A DNA stretch of 64,000 nt from CAUZIZ01 sp965218775 (GTDB lineage Bacteria > Acidobacteriota > UBA6911 > RPQK01 > JAJDTT01), in contig CBDCLS010000005.1 of NCBI GenBank assembly GCA_965218775.1, positions 1,736,001 through 1,800,000 of the forward strand, read 5' to 3'. Below, piece by piece: positions 34,414-42,967 of the stretch (positions are counted from its first letter, which is position 1; each line of letters starts with the position of its first letter). The position numbers and the translations under genes were made by a program. Below the pieces are notes generated by a model. That model did no database searches, had not been told where the DNA came from, and saw only the letters and a list, made by a program, of their open reading frames with translations.

Positions 34414-35325
34414 TTGAAGGATATGTTCTTCAAGCTCTTCCTCGCTGCACTCTTCGGCGTCTACATCGGAGTTATCATCCTGCTTTTGGTTCGCCGCTTC
34501 TTTCCCAGGTGGAGCAGAACGGGAACACCCAGACTACCCATCGAAGCCGAAACGGCAACCGGCCGAGTGTTCATCGAGCTGGTTCAGGTCGACAAATCCT
34601 TCGACGACCAGCCGGTGCTGAGGCAAACGAATTTGAAGATCTTTCAAGGCGAAACCCTGGGCGTTTTGGGGAAGAGTGGAAGTGGTAAGAGCGTCCTTCT
34701 CAAACTCATCGTAGGCCTTCTACAGCCCGACCAGGGAAGGATCCTGTTCAAGGGCGACGACATCACAATGATGGACGAGCTACATCTGCTTGAAGTACGC
34801 AAGCGGGTGTCCTACGTGTTTCAAAGTGGGGCCTTCTTCGACTCCTTGGATGTGAAAGAGAACGTCGCTTATCCGCTGCGTGAGCAGGGGATAATGGATG
34901 AGGAGGCGATCGACCAACGAGTCACTGAACTGCTTGCGGACGTTGAGTTGGAGGGCATGGGGGATCAACTCTTCGACGAGTTGAGCGCGGGTTCCAAGAA
35001 GCAGGTTGCGATCGCCCGAGCGATCGCCAATGCCCCAGAAGCAATTCTCTATGACGAGCCTACCACCGGGGTCGATCCCATCATTGGAAAATCTCTCAAT
35101 CGGCTGATTCGAAAGCTGAACAAGCAGAACAATCTAACTTCGGTCGTCGTGACTCACGACTTGAGGTGTATTGAGATGGTGGCGGACCGGATCATCCTGA
35201 TCAAGAATGGACTCATCCATTTTGAGGGAGGGCTAGACGAGTTCCACGCATCCCAAGCTCCTTATGTGCGGGCTTTTATCGCGGGGAGCCATTACGAAGA
35301 GGAATCCCTGGCGACTGCCTCCTGA
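34414..35325 (+). CDS. Membrane-anchored ABC ATPase, MlaF-like
   Basis: 303 residues. The ATPase domain (about residues 52-290) has Walker A GKSGSGKS (86-93), a Q-loop Gln (137), signature LSAGSKKQ (190-197), Walker B ILYDEP (211-216) and the switch His in VVTHDL. Its closest family is MlaF, the ATPase of the phospholipid/lipid-asymmetry transporter of the inner membrane. Unusually, the N-terminus (residues 5-30) is a single membrane segment followed by a basic linker, whereas MlaF is soluble. No permease (MlaE), MCE protein (MlaD) or periplasmic binding gene is adjacent, so partners must be elsewhere. Confidence 0.78.
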   Translation: MKDMFFKLFLAALFGVYIGVIILLLVRRFFPRWSRTGTPRLPIEAETATGRVFIELVQVDKSFDDQPVLRQTNLKIFQGETLGVLGKSGSGKSVLLKLIVGLLQPDQGRILFKGDDITMMDELHLLEVRKRVSYVFQSGAFFDSLDVKENVAYPLREQGIMDEEAIDQRVTELLADVELEGMGDQLFDELSAGSKKQVAIARAIANAPEAILYDEPTTGVDPIIGKSLNRLIRKLNKQNNLTSVVVTHDLRCIEMVADRIILIKNGLIHFEGGLDEFHASQAPYVRAFIAGSHYEEESLATAS

Positions 35326-35354
35326 CGCTCCCCTTGGATTCGAGTGCTGCATCG

Positions 35355-35639
35355 ATGTGGCTGTTCAGAGATTTCTGGTCTCTCAGCTGCAATGGTCGGC
35401 ACTCAATCTTACAGACAGCGTCCGACCTGATCGAAATCGAACGGCACCTAGAAGCGGACGTTCAAATTCTGACCGGAAGTGTCGAACGAACGATCCTGAG
35501 CTTGCGGAAACCAGATAGGACTCCGGAATATCTCAAGGGCGACTCCAACGAAAGGACTTCAAAGAGCTTAGGCGGAATCGAATACCGCGTGTTATCTGGA
35601 AATCCGACCAGGAAATGGGTTTATCTGGAAACCGTATAA
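35355..35639 (+). CDS. Hypothetical protein (doubtful)
   Basis: An open frame of 94 residues from the ATG at 35355 (a TTG at 35334 gives 101). No recognisable domain; the middle, LIEIERHLEADVQILTG, could be helical. It lies in the 487-nt gap between the ABC ATPase and the Fic gene, where the base composition becomes more AT-rich. No clear ribosome-binding site was found. Included because the frame is clean and the gap otherwise empty. Confidence 0.25.
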   Translation: MWLFRDFWSLSCNGRHSILQTASDLIEIERHLEADVQILTGSVERTILSLRKPDRTPEYLKGDSNERTSKSLGGIEYRVLSGNPTRKWVYLETV

Positions 35640-35685
35640 ATAGAAGTTCAGCTCTATGTCTCACACGTTCCGAGGCTGTAACCAT

Positions 35686-35721
35686 ATTGAAATGGACTAG
35701 TAATGGGACTGCCATTTCAAT
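35686..35721. promoter_or_regulatory. Palindromic operator-like site upstream of the Fic gene
   Basis: ATTGAAATGG (35686-35695) and CCATTTCAAT (35712-35721) form a perfect 10-bp inverted repeat with a 16-nt spacer, in an AT-rich stretch about 95 nt ahead of the Fic start. A TTGACA at 35781-35786 could be the -35 of its promoter, though the -10 is weak. The dyad could bind a regulator, but none is encoded next to it. Confidence 0.35.
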
Positions 35722-35813
35722 GATTATCTAATGGAGTATTTAATTGAAAATAGGTATATTAGAGAGAATTCTGATTTGTATTGACAGTGAAATGAAAGTA
35801 ATATCATTGAGAC

Positions 35814-37004
35814 ATGATGATCAACTATGCGATTCCGGACAGCTGGATCAGGTACGACCCTGTGGTGATTGCAGGGCCGCTGACGGGGGCAAAGGCCGCC
35901 GTCCTATCTCTTACCGCCATTCCGTATCAGCGGAGCTGGGCTGAGCGGCTTCAGGTCATCCAACTGAAACGTGAGGTGGCAGGTACTTCAAGAATCGAGG
36001 GCGCTGACTTCACGGAGAATGAGCTCGACGCTGCAATGGCGGCGACTCCCGGGCAGCTTCACACTCGATCCCAGCGTCAAGCCGCGGCAGCGGTCAAGGC
36101 CTACCGTTGGATCGCAAGTCTTCCGGATGACTACCGCGCCAACGAGGATCTAATCCTCAACATCCACCGGCTTGTCATTACCGGAGCCGACGACGACCAC
36201 TGCCCACCGGGTCGGCTGAGAGGCCAGGATGAGAACGTAACTTTCGGCTCACCACGACATCGCGGGGCGAGGGGAGGAGAAGAATGCGGAACAGCCTTCA
36301 CGCGGTTCTGCGCGTCCCTTGAGGGTGAAATGCGGGAGCACGATCCTCTCGTTCGTGCACTGGCCGCCCACTATCACTTCGCAGCAATGCATCCTTTTCT
36401 CGATGGAAACGGCCGTACCGCGCGAGCGATGGAAGCCTTCTTCCTTCAGCGCTGCGGCCTGCGGGATACGCTTTTCATCGCGATGTCGAACTACTACTAC
36501 GAGGAGAAGAATTCATACCTGCAAGCCTTGGCGGATGTCAGGGCCAACGGCCACGACTTGACTCGTTTCCTCTCCTTTGGCCTGAAAGGGATAGAACTCC
36601 AGTGTCGGCGCCTTTTTGACGAGATCCGGGTTAACGTTTCCAGAGCCCTCTACCGCAACCTCATGTTTGATCTATTCAATCGCCTCAAGAGTGCGCGAAA
36701 GAGGGTGATTGCGGAACGACAGATCAAGATTCTAACGCTTCTCCTCGATCGGACCATGACGTTCGGCGAGCTCATTGACGCTACAGAGGGGACTTACCGT
36801 GGCCTCAAAAACCCTGTCCGGGCTTTGGTTCGTGACATCAACGGTCTCAGTCAACTCCAGGCCATCGCCGTCAAGCGTGTGGGCGAGGACGAGTTCAATA
36901 TATCTGTGCGACTGGAATGGCCCACAGAGATCACCGAGACTGAATTCTTCAGGCGGGTCAAGGAAATGCCCAAAGCCAAGACGCATGGCTTTCTTGATCA
37001 TTGA
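35814..37004 (+). CDS. Fic-family protein (AMPylation-type) with self-inhibitory motif
   Basis: 396 residues. Fic proteins transfer AMP or another nucleotide to target proteins. The core motif HPFLDGNGRTAR (193-204) is complete, with catalytic His193 and the Gly-Asn-Gly-Arg that binds phosphate. The N-terminal TSRIEG (58-63) fits the inhibitory alpha-helix motif (S/T)xxxE(G/N), so this is a class II, self-inhibited Fic protein. A C-terminal winged-helix-like region (about 290-360) may bind DNA. The region upstream is AT-rich and palindromic, suggesting acquisition. No separate antitoxin gene is adjacent. Confidence 0.9.
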   Translation: MMINYAIPDSWIRYDPVVIAGPLTGAKAAVLSLTAIPYQRSWAERLQVIQLKREVAGTSRIEGADFTENELDAAMAATPGQLHTRSQRQAAAAVKAYRWIASLPDDYRANEDLILNIHRLVITGADDDHCPPGRLRGQDENVTFGSPRHRGARGGEECGTAFTRFCASLEGEMREHDPLVRALAAHYHFAAMHPFLDGNGRTARAMEAFFLQRCGLRDTLFIAMSNYYYEEKNSYLQALADVRANGHDLTRFLSFGLKGIELQCRRLFDEIRVNVSRALYRNLMFDLFNRLKSARKRVIAERQIKILTLLLDRTMTFGELIDATEGTYRGLKNPVRALVRDINGLSQLQAIAVKRVGEDEFNISVRLEWPTEITETEFFRRVKEMPKAKTHGFLDH

Positions 37005-37237
37005 TCTTGACCGAAGCTTGCCGGCGCTCAGCACAGATGTAGAGCCGAACCAGAGAATGGAGCACGACTTCGTGTTCGCCAAGCCTCCGAGATATACCCT
37101 GATGGCGATAACTTAACTTGGGGTAGTCCCTGGTCACTTGGACGTATCGCCCCTTGCCGGAGATGTGCCTGGGCTAGGACAAAAAGAAAGAAGTTAGGCC
37201 ACCTCTTGCGGCATGGTCCTCTTACTGGAACGTCTAA

Positions 37238-37574
37238 ATGTCAAACAAACCTGTCGCAACCAATGACATACCTGAATCCGAAAAGCTCGACCTCGAGAAG
37301 CGACGACTTGAGTGCGAGAAATTGCGCGCTGAAATTGGACAAGTAACTCTGGCATGGTGGAAACGTCCTGGATACATTGGTGGTCTCGCGCCAATAGTGC
37401 TAGCTTTGGTTGGATTCTTCTCCGCATGGACCGCTGGCTATTTTTGATACACAGCGGACAAATCTGCAGAACGAAATTAACAACCTTGTGCGATTGGGCA
37501 CATTCGCGGAATTGGCCCGTCTCCTAAAGGGGCACGCGGACGTTTCCGGGGAAAATTTGAATGTCCGCTTCTAA
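37238..37574 (+). pseudogene. Small coiled-coil/membrane protein gene with a frameshift
   Basis: The first part encodes 69 residues: a Glu/Lys/Arg helix (LEKRRLECEKLRAEIGQV) and then a membrane helix (IGGLAPIVLALVGFFSAW), ending at a TGA within a run of five T (37441-37445). In the +1 frame, translation continues with DTQRTNLQNEINNLVRLG...ENLNVRF to TAA at 37574, and the sense of the sequence is preserved. Longer relatives have this same order (a GYF-DTQRTNLQ link), so the gene looks broken by a single extra T. It may be a sequencing indel, a real loss, or ribosomal slippage. Function unknown. Confidence 0.55.
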
Positions 37575-37645
37575 GTGCGATCGATCAGGGGCGATCTACT
37601 CTGACACTGTTTGTACGGCAGATCTGGGGTACTACACTCAGCAGA

Positions 37646-38401
37646 TCAATGGCGAACCGGGACACCGCTCCTGGCCAACAGTTCCTTTACCTCGGCGATC
37701 GAATGTTGATCATAGTGGAAAATGCTGGCTGCCAGAACCGCATCGGCCTGCCCCACCTGAAGTCCCTGCAAGAGATCTTCGGGAGAACCCGCACCACCTG
37801 ACGCTATGACGGGTATCCGGACCAGAGCGCTGATCTTCTGTAGCAGCTCCAGATCGTATCCTGACTGCGTGCCGTCGCGATCCATCGAGGTCAAGAGAAT
37901 CTCTCCTGCTCCGAGTTCCGCACCCTCTTTCATCCAATCCAGTCCGTCCCGATCGGTCTCGAAGCGGCCCCCTCCAACAAAGACCTTCCAGGCACCATTG
38001 GTTCGCTTCACGTCGACGGCCAACACAATGCACTGGGATCCGAACTCGAGCGCGGCCCGATGGATGAGTGTGGGATCCTTGACCGCGGCGCTGTTGATTG
38101 AAACCTTGTCAGCCCCGGCTCGCAGAAGCTCCTGGACCTGTTCCAGCGAACGAATGCCACCCCCCACAGTGAAAGGGATGAAGATCGAGTCGGCTACCCG
38201 CCTGACCCAATCCAACACCGTCTTGCGCTCCTCGACGGTAGCCGTGATGTCGAGGAAAACCAGCTCGTCGGCTCCCTCTTCATAGTAACGTTGGCCCAGA
38301 GCCACCGGATCTCCGGCATCACGCAGATCCACGAAGTGGATTCCCTTGACCACCCTTCCCTCAGCCACGTCCAGACAGGGGATGATCCTTTTAGCCAGCA
38401 A
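37646..38401 (-). CDS. hisF: Imidazole glycerol phosphate synthase cyclase subunit HisF
   Basis: 251 residues, a complete TIM barrel. The N-terminal IIPCLDVAEGRVVKG carries the catalytic Asp11, and ITATVEERKT, VGGGIRSLEQVQ and VIASGGAG are typical. With HisH it makes imidazole glycerol phosphate and AICAR from PRFAR, using ammonia delivered by HisH, for the fifth and sixth histidine steps. It overlaps hisA by 11 nt, implying translational coupling. It is the last gene of the operon; no terminator is evident in the short gap before the broken membrane-protein gene. Confidence 0.97.
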   Translation of the reverse strand: MLAKRIIPCLDVAEGRVVKGIHFVDLRDAGDPVALGQRYYEEGADELVFLDITATVEERKTVLDWVRRVADSIFIPFTVGGGIRSLEQVQELLRAGADKVSINSAAVKDPTLIHRAALEFGSQCIVLAVDVKRTNGAWKVFVGGGRFETDRDGLDWMKEGAELGAGEILLTSMDRDGTQSGYDLELLQKISALVRIPVIASGGAGSPEDLLQGLQVGQADAVLAASIFHYDQHSIAEVKELLARSGVPVRH

Positions 38402-39110
38402 CTGCCCACTCCTCTAAGGAGAGCCGACCTTCGTACAGGGCCTTTCCTACGATGGCACTTCCGACACCGATCTGCTGCAGACGTTCAACGTGGTCGAGGT
38501 TGCTGATACCGCCTGCGGCGATCAGGCTGGTCGAAGGGCCAAGTATTTCCAGTAGTTGGGAATAGCTGGCATAGTTCGGGTGCTCTAAAGTCCCATCTCG
38601 CTCCACATCGGTGCAGATCACCTGGCTCAGCCCCCAGGTCATGACTCGCTCTACTACCGGCTTCAGATCCAAGGAGCTCTCCTCCAGCCATCCCTGGCTC
38701 TGCAGTCGCCCCTTCCGAAGGTCCAGGCTCACGATGAAGGGATCCGGCCCCCATTTCTCTAGCCACTTTTCAACCTGCTCCGGCTGCCGCAGGACGACCG
38801 TGCCCAGAATCATATAGGAGATCCCCCAATCCAACAGCTGGGCCACATCTGCAGACTCCCGGATCCCTCCTCCCAGTTGGACCGGAAGGTCGATTGATTG
38901 CAGGATTCGATGAATGGAAGGGCGGTTTCGACCACCTCCGTCGCGCGCCCCCTCTAGATCCACCACGTGGAGCCTGGAAAATCCAGCGCTCGCGAAGCTG
39001 CGGGCCTGCTCCACCGGGTCGTTGGAGTAGACGGTCTTCTTCCCGAAGTCACCTTGATAAAGACGGACACATTGGCCCGCGACCAAATCAATCGCCGGAA
39101 TTACCTGCAC
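38391..39110 (-). CDS. hisA: Phosphoribosylformimino-AICAR phosphate isomerase HisA
   Basis: 239 residues, TIM barrel. Signatures: IPAIDLVAGQCVRLYQGDF at the start with the catalytic Asp, HVVDLEGA, QLGGGIRE and ICTDVERDGTL. It carries out the Amadori rearrangement of ProFAR to PRFAR, the substrate of HisF/HisH. The gene lies between hisH (3-nt gap) and hisF (11-nt overlap), a normal order. The C-terminus SLEEWAVAG is standard. Confidence 0.96.
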   Translation of the reverse strand: MQVIPAIDLVAGQCVRLYQGDFGKKTVYSNDPVEQARSFASAGFSRLHVVDLEGARDGGGRNRPSIHRILQSIDLPVQLGGGIRESADVAQLLDWGISYMILGTVVLRQPEQVEKWLEKWGPDPFIVSLDLRKGRLQSQGWLEESSLDLKPVVERVMTWGLSQVICTDVERDGTLEHPNYASYSQLLEILGPSTSLIAAGGISNLDHVERLQQIGVGSAIVGKALYEGRLSLEEWAVAG

Positions 39111-39113
39111 AGC

Positions 39114-39725
39114 TCAACTCGCTTCAATAAAGTTTCTCAGCAGCCGAAGACCTGCCTCCCCGGACCGCTCTGGATGGAACTGCACCCCCCAGAAGTGATC
39201 GCGAGCCACAACGGAAGCGAAGGTCTCGTCGTAGTCGGTGACTGCCAACGTGGTTGTTCGCGCCGCGGGAGCGAAATAGCTATGGACGAAATAGAAGTAG
39301 CTATCGTCGGGAATTCCCTCCAGCAGCCTGCCGGCACCGGAAGCGATATCCAAGTTGGGTTCTCGACGTACCTGATTCCAACCGATGTGGGGTACTTTGA
39401 CTGCGGAACTGTCAAAACACCGCACCGTGCCCGGCAGCAGATTCAAGCAGCTCGTGTTCTCTTCTTCCGAGGTGTCGAAGAGTACCTGAAGTCCCAGACA
39501 GATACCTAGAAAGGGAACCCGAAGGTTCCTCAGCACAGGCACCAGCCCCTGCTCGGAGAGGGACTCCATAGCCGCCCTGGCCGATCCGACTCCCGGCAGA
39601 ATAACCCTGCTTGCCGCTCCTACCACATCGGGCTCCCCCGAGAACACGAAGTCCACACCCAGATATTTCAGGGCGTTCCCAACGTTGTAGAGATTCCCGG
39701 CTTTGTAGTCGATCACGGCGATCAT
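39114..39725 (-). CDS. hisH: Glutamine amidotransferase subunit HisH
   Basis: 203 residues, class I glutamine amidotransferase. MIAVIDYKAGNLYNVGNAL at the N-terminus, the nucleophile Cys in FLGICLGLQVLF, and the His-Glu pair in GVQFHPERSGEAG form the catalytic triad. It supplies ammonia to HisF through a channel. It is separated from hisB upstream by a 150-bp R1 repeat, which may interrupt or attenuate transcription inside the his operon. Confidence 0.96.
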   Translation of the reverse strand: MIAVIDYKAGNLYNVGNALKYLGVDFVFSGEPDVVGAASRVILPGVGSARAAMESLSEQGLVPVLRNLRVPFLGICLGLQVLFDTSEEENTSCLNLLPGTVRCFDSSAVKVPHIGWNQVRREPNLDIASGAGRLLEGIPDDSYFYFVHSYFAPAARTTTLAVTDYDETFASVVARDHFWGVQFHPERSGEAGLRLLRNFIEAS

Positions 39726-39777
39726 TGCATATATCCGGGCGTTACAGGTTGGAAGTCACAGGTCGCAAGTCGAATGC

Positions 39778-39929
39778 GTCGCACGTCGGAACGTCTGAAC
39801 GTCGCACGTCCTTCGGCCGGCAGCAGACAGCTTCGGAACTGACAGCTGCGGACACCTGAAACTTTCAGGATCCATCTCCGGTGACCCATAACCTGGGACG
39901 TGCGACGTTTAGACGTTCCGACGTGCGAC
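39778..39929 (+). repeat. R1 foldback repeat inside the his cluster
   Basis: The best-preserved ends in the window: left arm 39778-39811 and right arm 39896-39929, 34 nt each and complementary at 33 positions, beginning GTCGCACGTCGGAACGTC. The core has GGCCGGCAGCAGACAGC and GGAACTGACAGCTGCGG. An extra piece (GGTCGCAAGTCG) lies at 39761. It is 8 nt from the hisB stop codon and separates hisB from hisH. No target duplication is visible. Confidence 0.85.
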
Positions 39930-39937
39930 CTCCCAAA

Positions 39938-40531
39938 TTAGAGGCTTCCCTTGGTTGAAGGGACGCTGCCTCCCGATCTCGCGTTCAGGGCTGCCGCTTG
40001 CCGCAGCGCTCGGGCGAACCCTTTGAACATTGCTTCGATCCGATGATGCTCGTTCTCTCCCGGGCTCAGAAGCCGAAAGTGCAGATTGGCGCGAACCTCA
40101 ACAGCCAGCGAGCGAAAGAAGTGCGAGACCATCTCGGTCGAGAGATCTCCAACCTTCTCTCGCTGGGGCACATAATCGCTGCAGAAGGTAAAACGCCCTC
40201 CCAGATCGATCGCCACGGCTACCAGGACTTCGTCCATCGGCAGGAGACTGGAGCCATAGCGTTCGATTCCGGTCTTGTCGCCCAAGGCTTCGCGCAGCGC
40301 CTGCCCCAGCACCAGCCCTACATCCTCTACGAGATGATGATCGTCGACTTCCAGATCACCTGTGGCCTTCAAGTCGATGTCGATCAAGGAGTGCAGGGAC
40401 AGGAGGTTGAGCATGTGTTTGAAAAAACCCACTCCCACATCGCATGAGAAATCACCCTGTCCATCGAGATTCAGGTCCAGTGCAATCTGGGTCTCGTTGG
40501 TCTGTCTGGCCACTGATGCAATTCGGCTCAC
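39938..40531 (-). CDS. hisB: Imidazoleglycerol-phosphate dehydratase HisB
   Basis: 197 residues, the single-domain form (no phosphatase part). Two Mn-binding half-sites are clear: LEVDDHHLVEDVG and GENEHHRIEAMFKGFARAL, plus DVGVGFFKHML. It dehydrates imidazole glycerol phosphate to imidazole acetol phosphate. The phosphatase domain seen in enterobacterial HisB is absent, so a separate HisN-type phosphatase is expected elsewhere. It is downstream of hisC. Confidence 0.97.
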   Translation of the reverse strand: MSRIASVARQTNETQIALDLNLDGQGDFSCDVGVGFFKHMLNLLSLHSLIDIDLKATGDLEVDDHHLVEDVGLVLGQALREALGDKTGIERYGSSLLPMDEVLVAVAIDLGGRFTFCSDYVPQREKVGDLSTEMVSHFFRSLAVEVRANLHFRLLSPGENEHHRIEAMFKGFARALRQAAALNARSGGSVPSTKGSL

Positions 40532-40552
40532 CTCGGCCCTCTCCTTTCTGGG

Positions 40553-41590
40553 CTACAATTTCTCCAGCTCGCTGAGAAAACGGTCGTTCTCAGCCATCGT
40601 GCCAATCGTAACCCGTATGCAGTCCTCCAATCCAGGAAGCGAACTGCGATCTCGTACCACGATTCCCTTTGCCAACAATTGACGACACACCTCTCCGGAT
40701 CGTGGGCGGCGAAAAAGCAGGAAGTTCGCCTCTGAGGGGTAGACAGTCTCGATACTCGAAAGCCTGGTCAGGGCGCCCGCCACTCTGACCTTTTCGGCTC
40801 GAATCTGCTGTATTTCGACCCTCTTGGATCGAGCTTCTCGCAATACCTCGAGACCGCTCCTCATCGCCAGCAGGCCGAGGTTATAGGGCGCCTTGACTTT
40901 CAGGAACAGAGAGATGATTTCTGCGCCAGCAACGGCGTAGCCCAACCTCACGCCGGCCCGCCCAAACGCCTTCGACAACGTCCTCACCACAATCAGGTTC
41001 GGATACTCTGCCAACTCGGACACCAGTGAGGGGGACTCCGAAAACTCAATGTAGGCTTCGTCGACAACCACAATCCCACCCCAACTCCCACACAGCTGCA
41101 GGATTTGATCCGGATCCAGCAGATTCCCGGTGGGATTGTTGGGAGAACAGAGAAAGAGCACCTTGACCTCGGCAGGCACCTGCCGAAGGAAGTCCTCGGC
41201 GTTGAAATCGAAGCTTTCATCGAGACGACCCTCAAAGATCTCCACCCCAAAAATCTGAGCCAGGACTCGGTACATGCCGTAGGTCGGCTCCACCACCGCC
41301 GCCTGATCCTGACCAGGCTGACAAAAGACCTTGAAAACCCAATCTAGAACCTCATCCGAACCTACCCCGGCCACCACGTTCTCCGGCCCCACCCCCAGGT
41401 ACTCGGCCAGAACCTGGCGCAGCTCGGTTTGATTCGGATCTGGGTAGCGGTTCAGCTGCATTCCACCCCAGAGCTGAGGAAAGGGGTTCTCGTTGGCATC
41501 CAACAGGATGCCCTCTTGAATCGTCTCCCGGGCGGAGTGGTACGGTTCCAACTCCCTGATATTGGGTCGCACCAACTGATTGATACTCAT
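40553..41590 (-). CDS. hisC: Histidinol-phosphate aminotransferase HisC
   Basis: 345 residues from the ATG at 41590 (MSINQLVRPNIRELEPYH), the usual N-terminus; the open frame runs 44 codons further upstream, but no family residues are there. A PLP fold-type I enzyme: GVGSDEVLDWVFKVF, FLCSPNNPTGN, VVDEAYIEF and TLSKAFGRAGVRLGY with the PLP Lys. It transaminates imidazole acetol phosphate with glutamate. It follows hisD by 46 nt and precedes hisB by 21 nt. Confidence 0.95.
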   Translation of the reverse strand: MSINQLVRPNIRELEPYHSARETIQEGILLDANENPFPQLWGGMQLNRYPDPNQTELRQVLAEYLGVGPENVVAGVGSDEVLDWVFKVFCQPGQDQAAVVEPTYGMYRVLAQIFGVEIFEGRLDESFDFNAEDFLRQVPAEVKVLFLCSPNNPTGNLLDPDQILQLCGSWGGIVVVDEAYIEFSESPSLVSELAEYPNLIVVRTLSKAFGRAGVRLGYAVAGAEIISLFLKVKAPYNLGLLAMRSGLEVLREARSKRVEIQQIRAEKVRVAGALTRLSSIETVYPSEANFLLFRRPRSGEVCRQLLAKGIVVRDRSSLPGLEDCIRVTIGTMAENDRFLSELEKL

Positions 41591-41636
41591 TTCAAATCTC
41601 TCATGGTGGTCGAGTGTGACACCTGATCCAACGGGG

Positions 41637-42935
41637 TCACGACTCCATCGATCCGCGATCGAGTCGAACTTCAACCGCTCGCCGATGCCCCTCCAGCTCC
41701 TCCAACTCAGCCAGGGTCTCAAGCGTCGGGGCCAACGCTTTTAGGCCGCTCTCACTCAGCTCCTGAAAGGTGATCTTCTTGACATAGCTGTCCAACGAAA
41801 CCCCAGAGAAACTCTTGGCCAACCCCGACGTCGGCAGGGTGTGGTTGGTCCCCGATGCATAGTCCCCTGCTACCTCGGGCGACCAGGGTCCCAAGAAGAC
41901 CGATCCGGCTGAATCGATCTCGCTCAACCACCGCTGAGAATCCTCCAGATGCAGGATGAGGTGTTCGGGCGCATAGGTATTGGCGAATCGGAAGGCATCT
42001 TCCTGCGAAGTCGCTAAGACCGAAAAGCTCTGCTCCAGGGCATCGGCTGCAAAGCGCCTCCGGGGAAGATCTTGCGTCATCGATTCCAGAAGACTGTCTA
42101 CCTCGGTCAGGGTCGATTCTGAAGTGGATACAAGAACCGCCTGGCTGTCGCTCCCGTGCTCTGCCTGGGCGATGAGGTCGGACGCCACGAACTCGGGAAC
42201 TGCGGTTTCGTCAGCCACAACCAGAACCTCACTCGGCCCCGCCACCATGTCGATCGCCGTCCCTCGCAGCGAAGCCAGGAGTTTAGCCGATTGTACGATC
42301 CGGCTTCCCGGACCCAGGATCTTATCCACACTGGAAACGGTCTCGGTGCCGATGCACATGGCTGCGATCGCCTGGGCACCTCCTATTCTCAGAACCTTCG
42401 AGATTCCGGCTATCTCGGCGGCAACCAGAACCTCCGGGGCTACTGACCCATCGGGACGTGGGGGCACACAGAGAATGACCTCTGAGCAGCCCGCGATCCG
42501 GGCCGGAACTCCCAGCATGAGGACCGTCGAAGGAAGGACCGCTGTTCCTCCGGGCACATAGAGTCCAACGGAGGCGATAGGCCGACTCTCACGCCAACAA
42601 CGAATCCCCGGCTCGATCTCTTGGACCTCCTGCGAGATTCCCTGAGCCTGGTGAAAAGTTCGAATGTTGGCAGCCGCTCGGCGTAACGCCTCAGCCGACT
42701 CTTTGGGCACCTGGCTGGCAGCCCAGTCGAATTCCTCCGGGACAACCTGGAGGACCGGCGTCTGGACCCCGTCGAAGCGGAGAGTGTACTCACGGACAGC
42801 TTCATCACCTCGGGCGCCGACCGCATCGAAGATGGCCCGGCAGGTTTCCAACAGCGTGGGATCCTCGACCGGGTTTCGAGTACATAGTTCCCTGACCCGA
42901 TCCGGAGAGAGATCCTGAAGGCGATAAGACTTCAT
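41637..42935 (-). CDS. hisD: Histidinol dehydrogenase HisD
   Basis: 432 residues, normal length. It oxidises histidinol to histidine in two NAD-dependent steps, using one zinc. Typical stretches: GLYVPGGTAVLPSTVLMLGV, IDMVAGPSEVLVVAD, ASDLIAQAEHG with Gln/His ligands, and NTYAPEHLILH with the catalytic Glu-His. It is the first biosynthetic gene after yerC (32 nt downstream of it). hisG and hisI/hisE are not in the window. Confidence 0.97.
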   Translation of the reverse strand: MKSYRLQDLSPDRVRELCTRNPVEDPTLLETCRAIFDAVGARGDEAVREYTLRFDGVQTPVLQVVPEEFDWAASQVPKESAEALRRAAANIRTFHQAQGISQEVQEIEPGIRCWRESRPIASVGLYVPGGTAVLPSTVLMLGVPARIAGCSEVILCVPPRPDGSVAPEVLVAAEIAGISKVLRIGGAQAIAAMCIGTETVSSVDKILGPGSRIVQSAKLLASLRGTAIDMVAGPSEVLVVADETAVPEFVASDLIAQAEHGSDSQAVLVSTSESTLTEVDSLLESMTQDLPRRRFAADALEQSFSVLATSQEDAFRFANTYAPEHLILHLEDSQRWLSEIDSAGSVFLGPWSPEVAGDYASGTNHTLPTSGLAKSFSGVSLDSYVKKITFQELSESGLKALAPTLETLAELEELEGHRRAVEVRLDRGSMES

Positions 42936-42967
42936 GCCTGCACCGATTTTCTTTTCTTCTGCCGAGC

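Noticed and set aside
41591..41722. N-terminal extension of HisC
   Set aside because: It overlaps the end of hisD and contains no aminotransferase residues; MSINQLVRPNI is the normal start.
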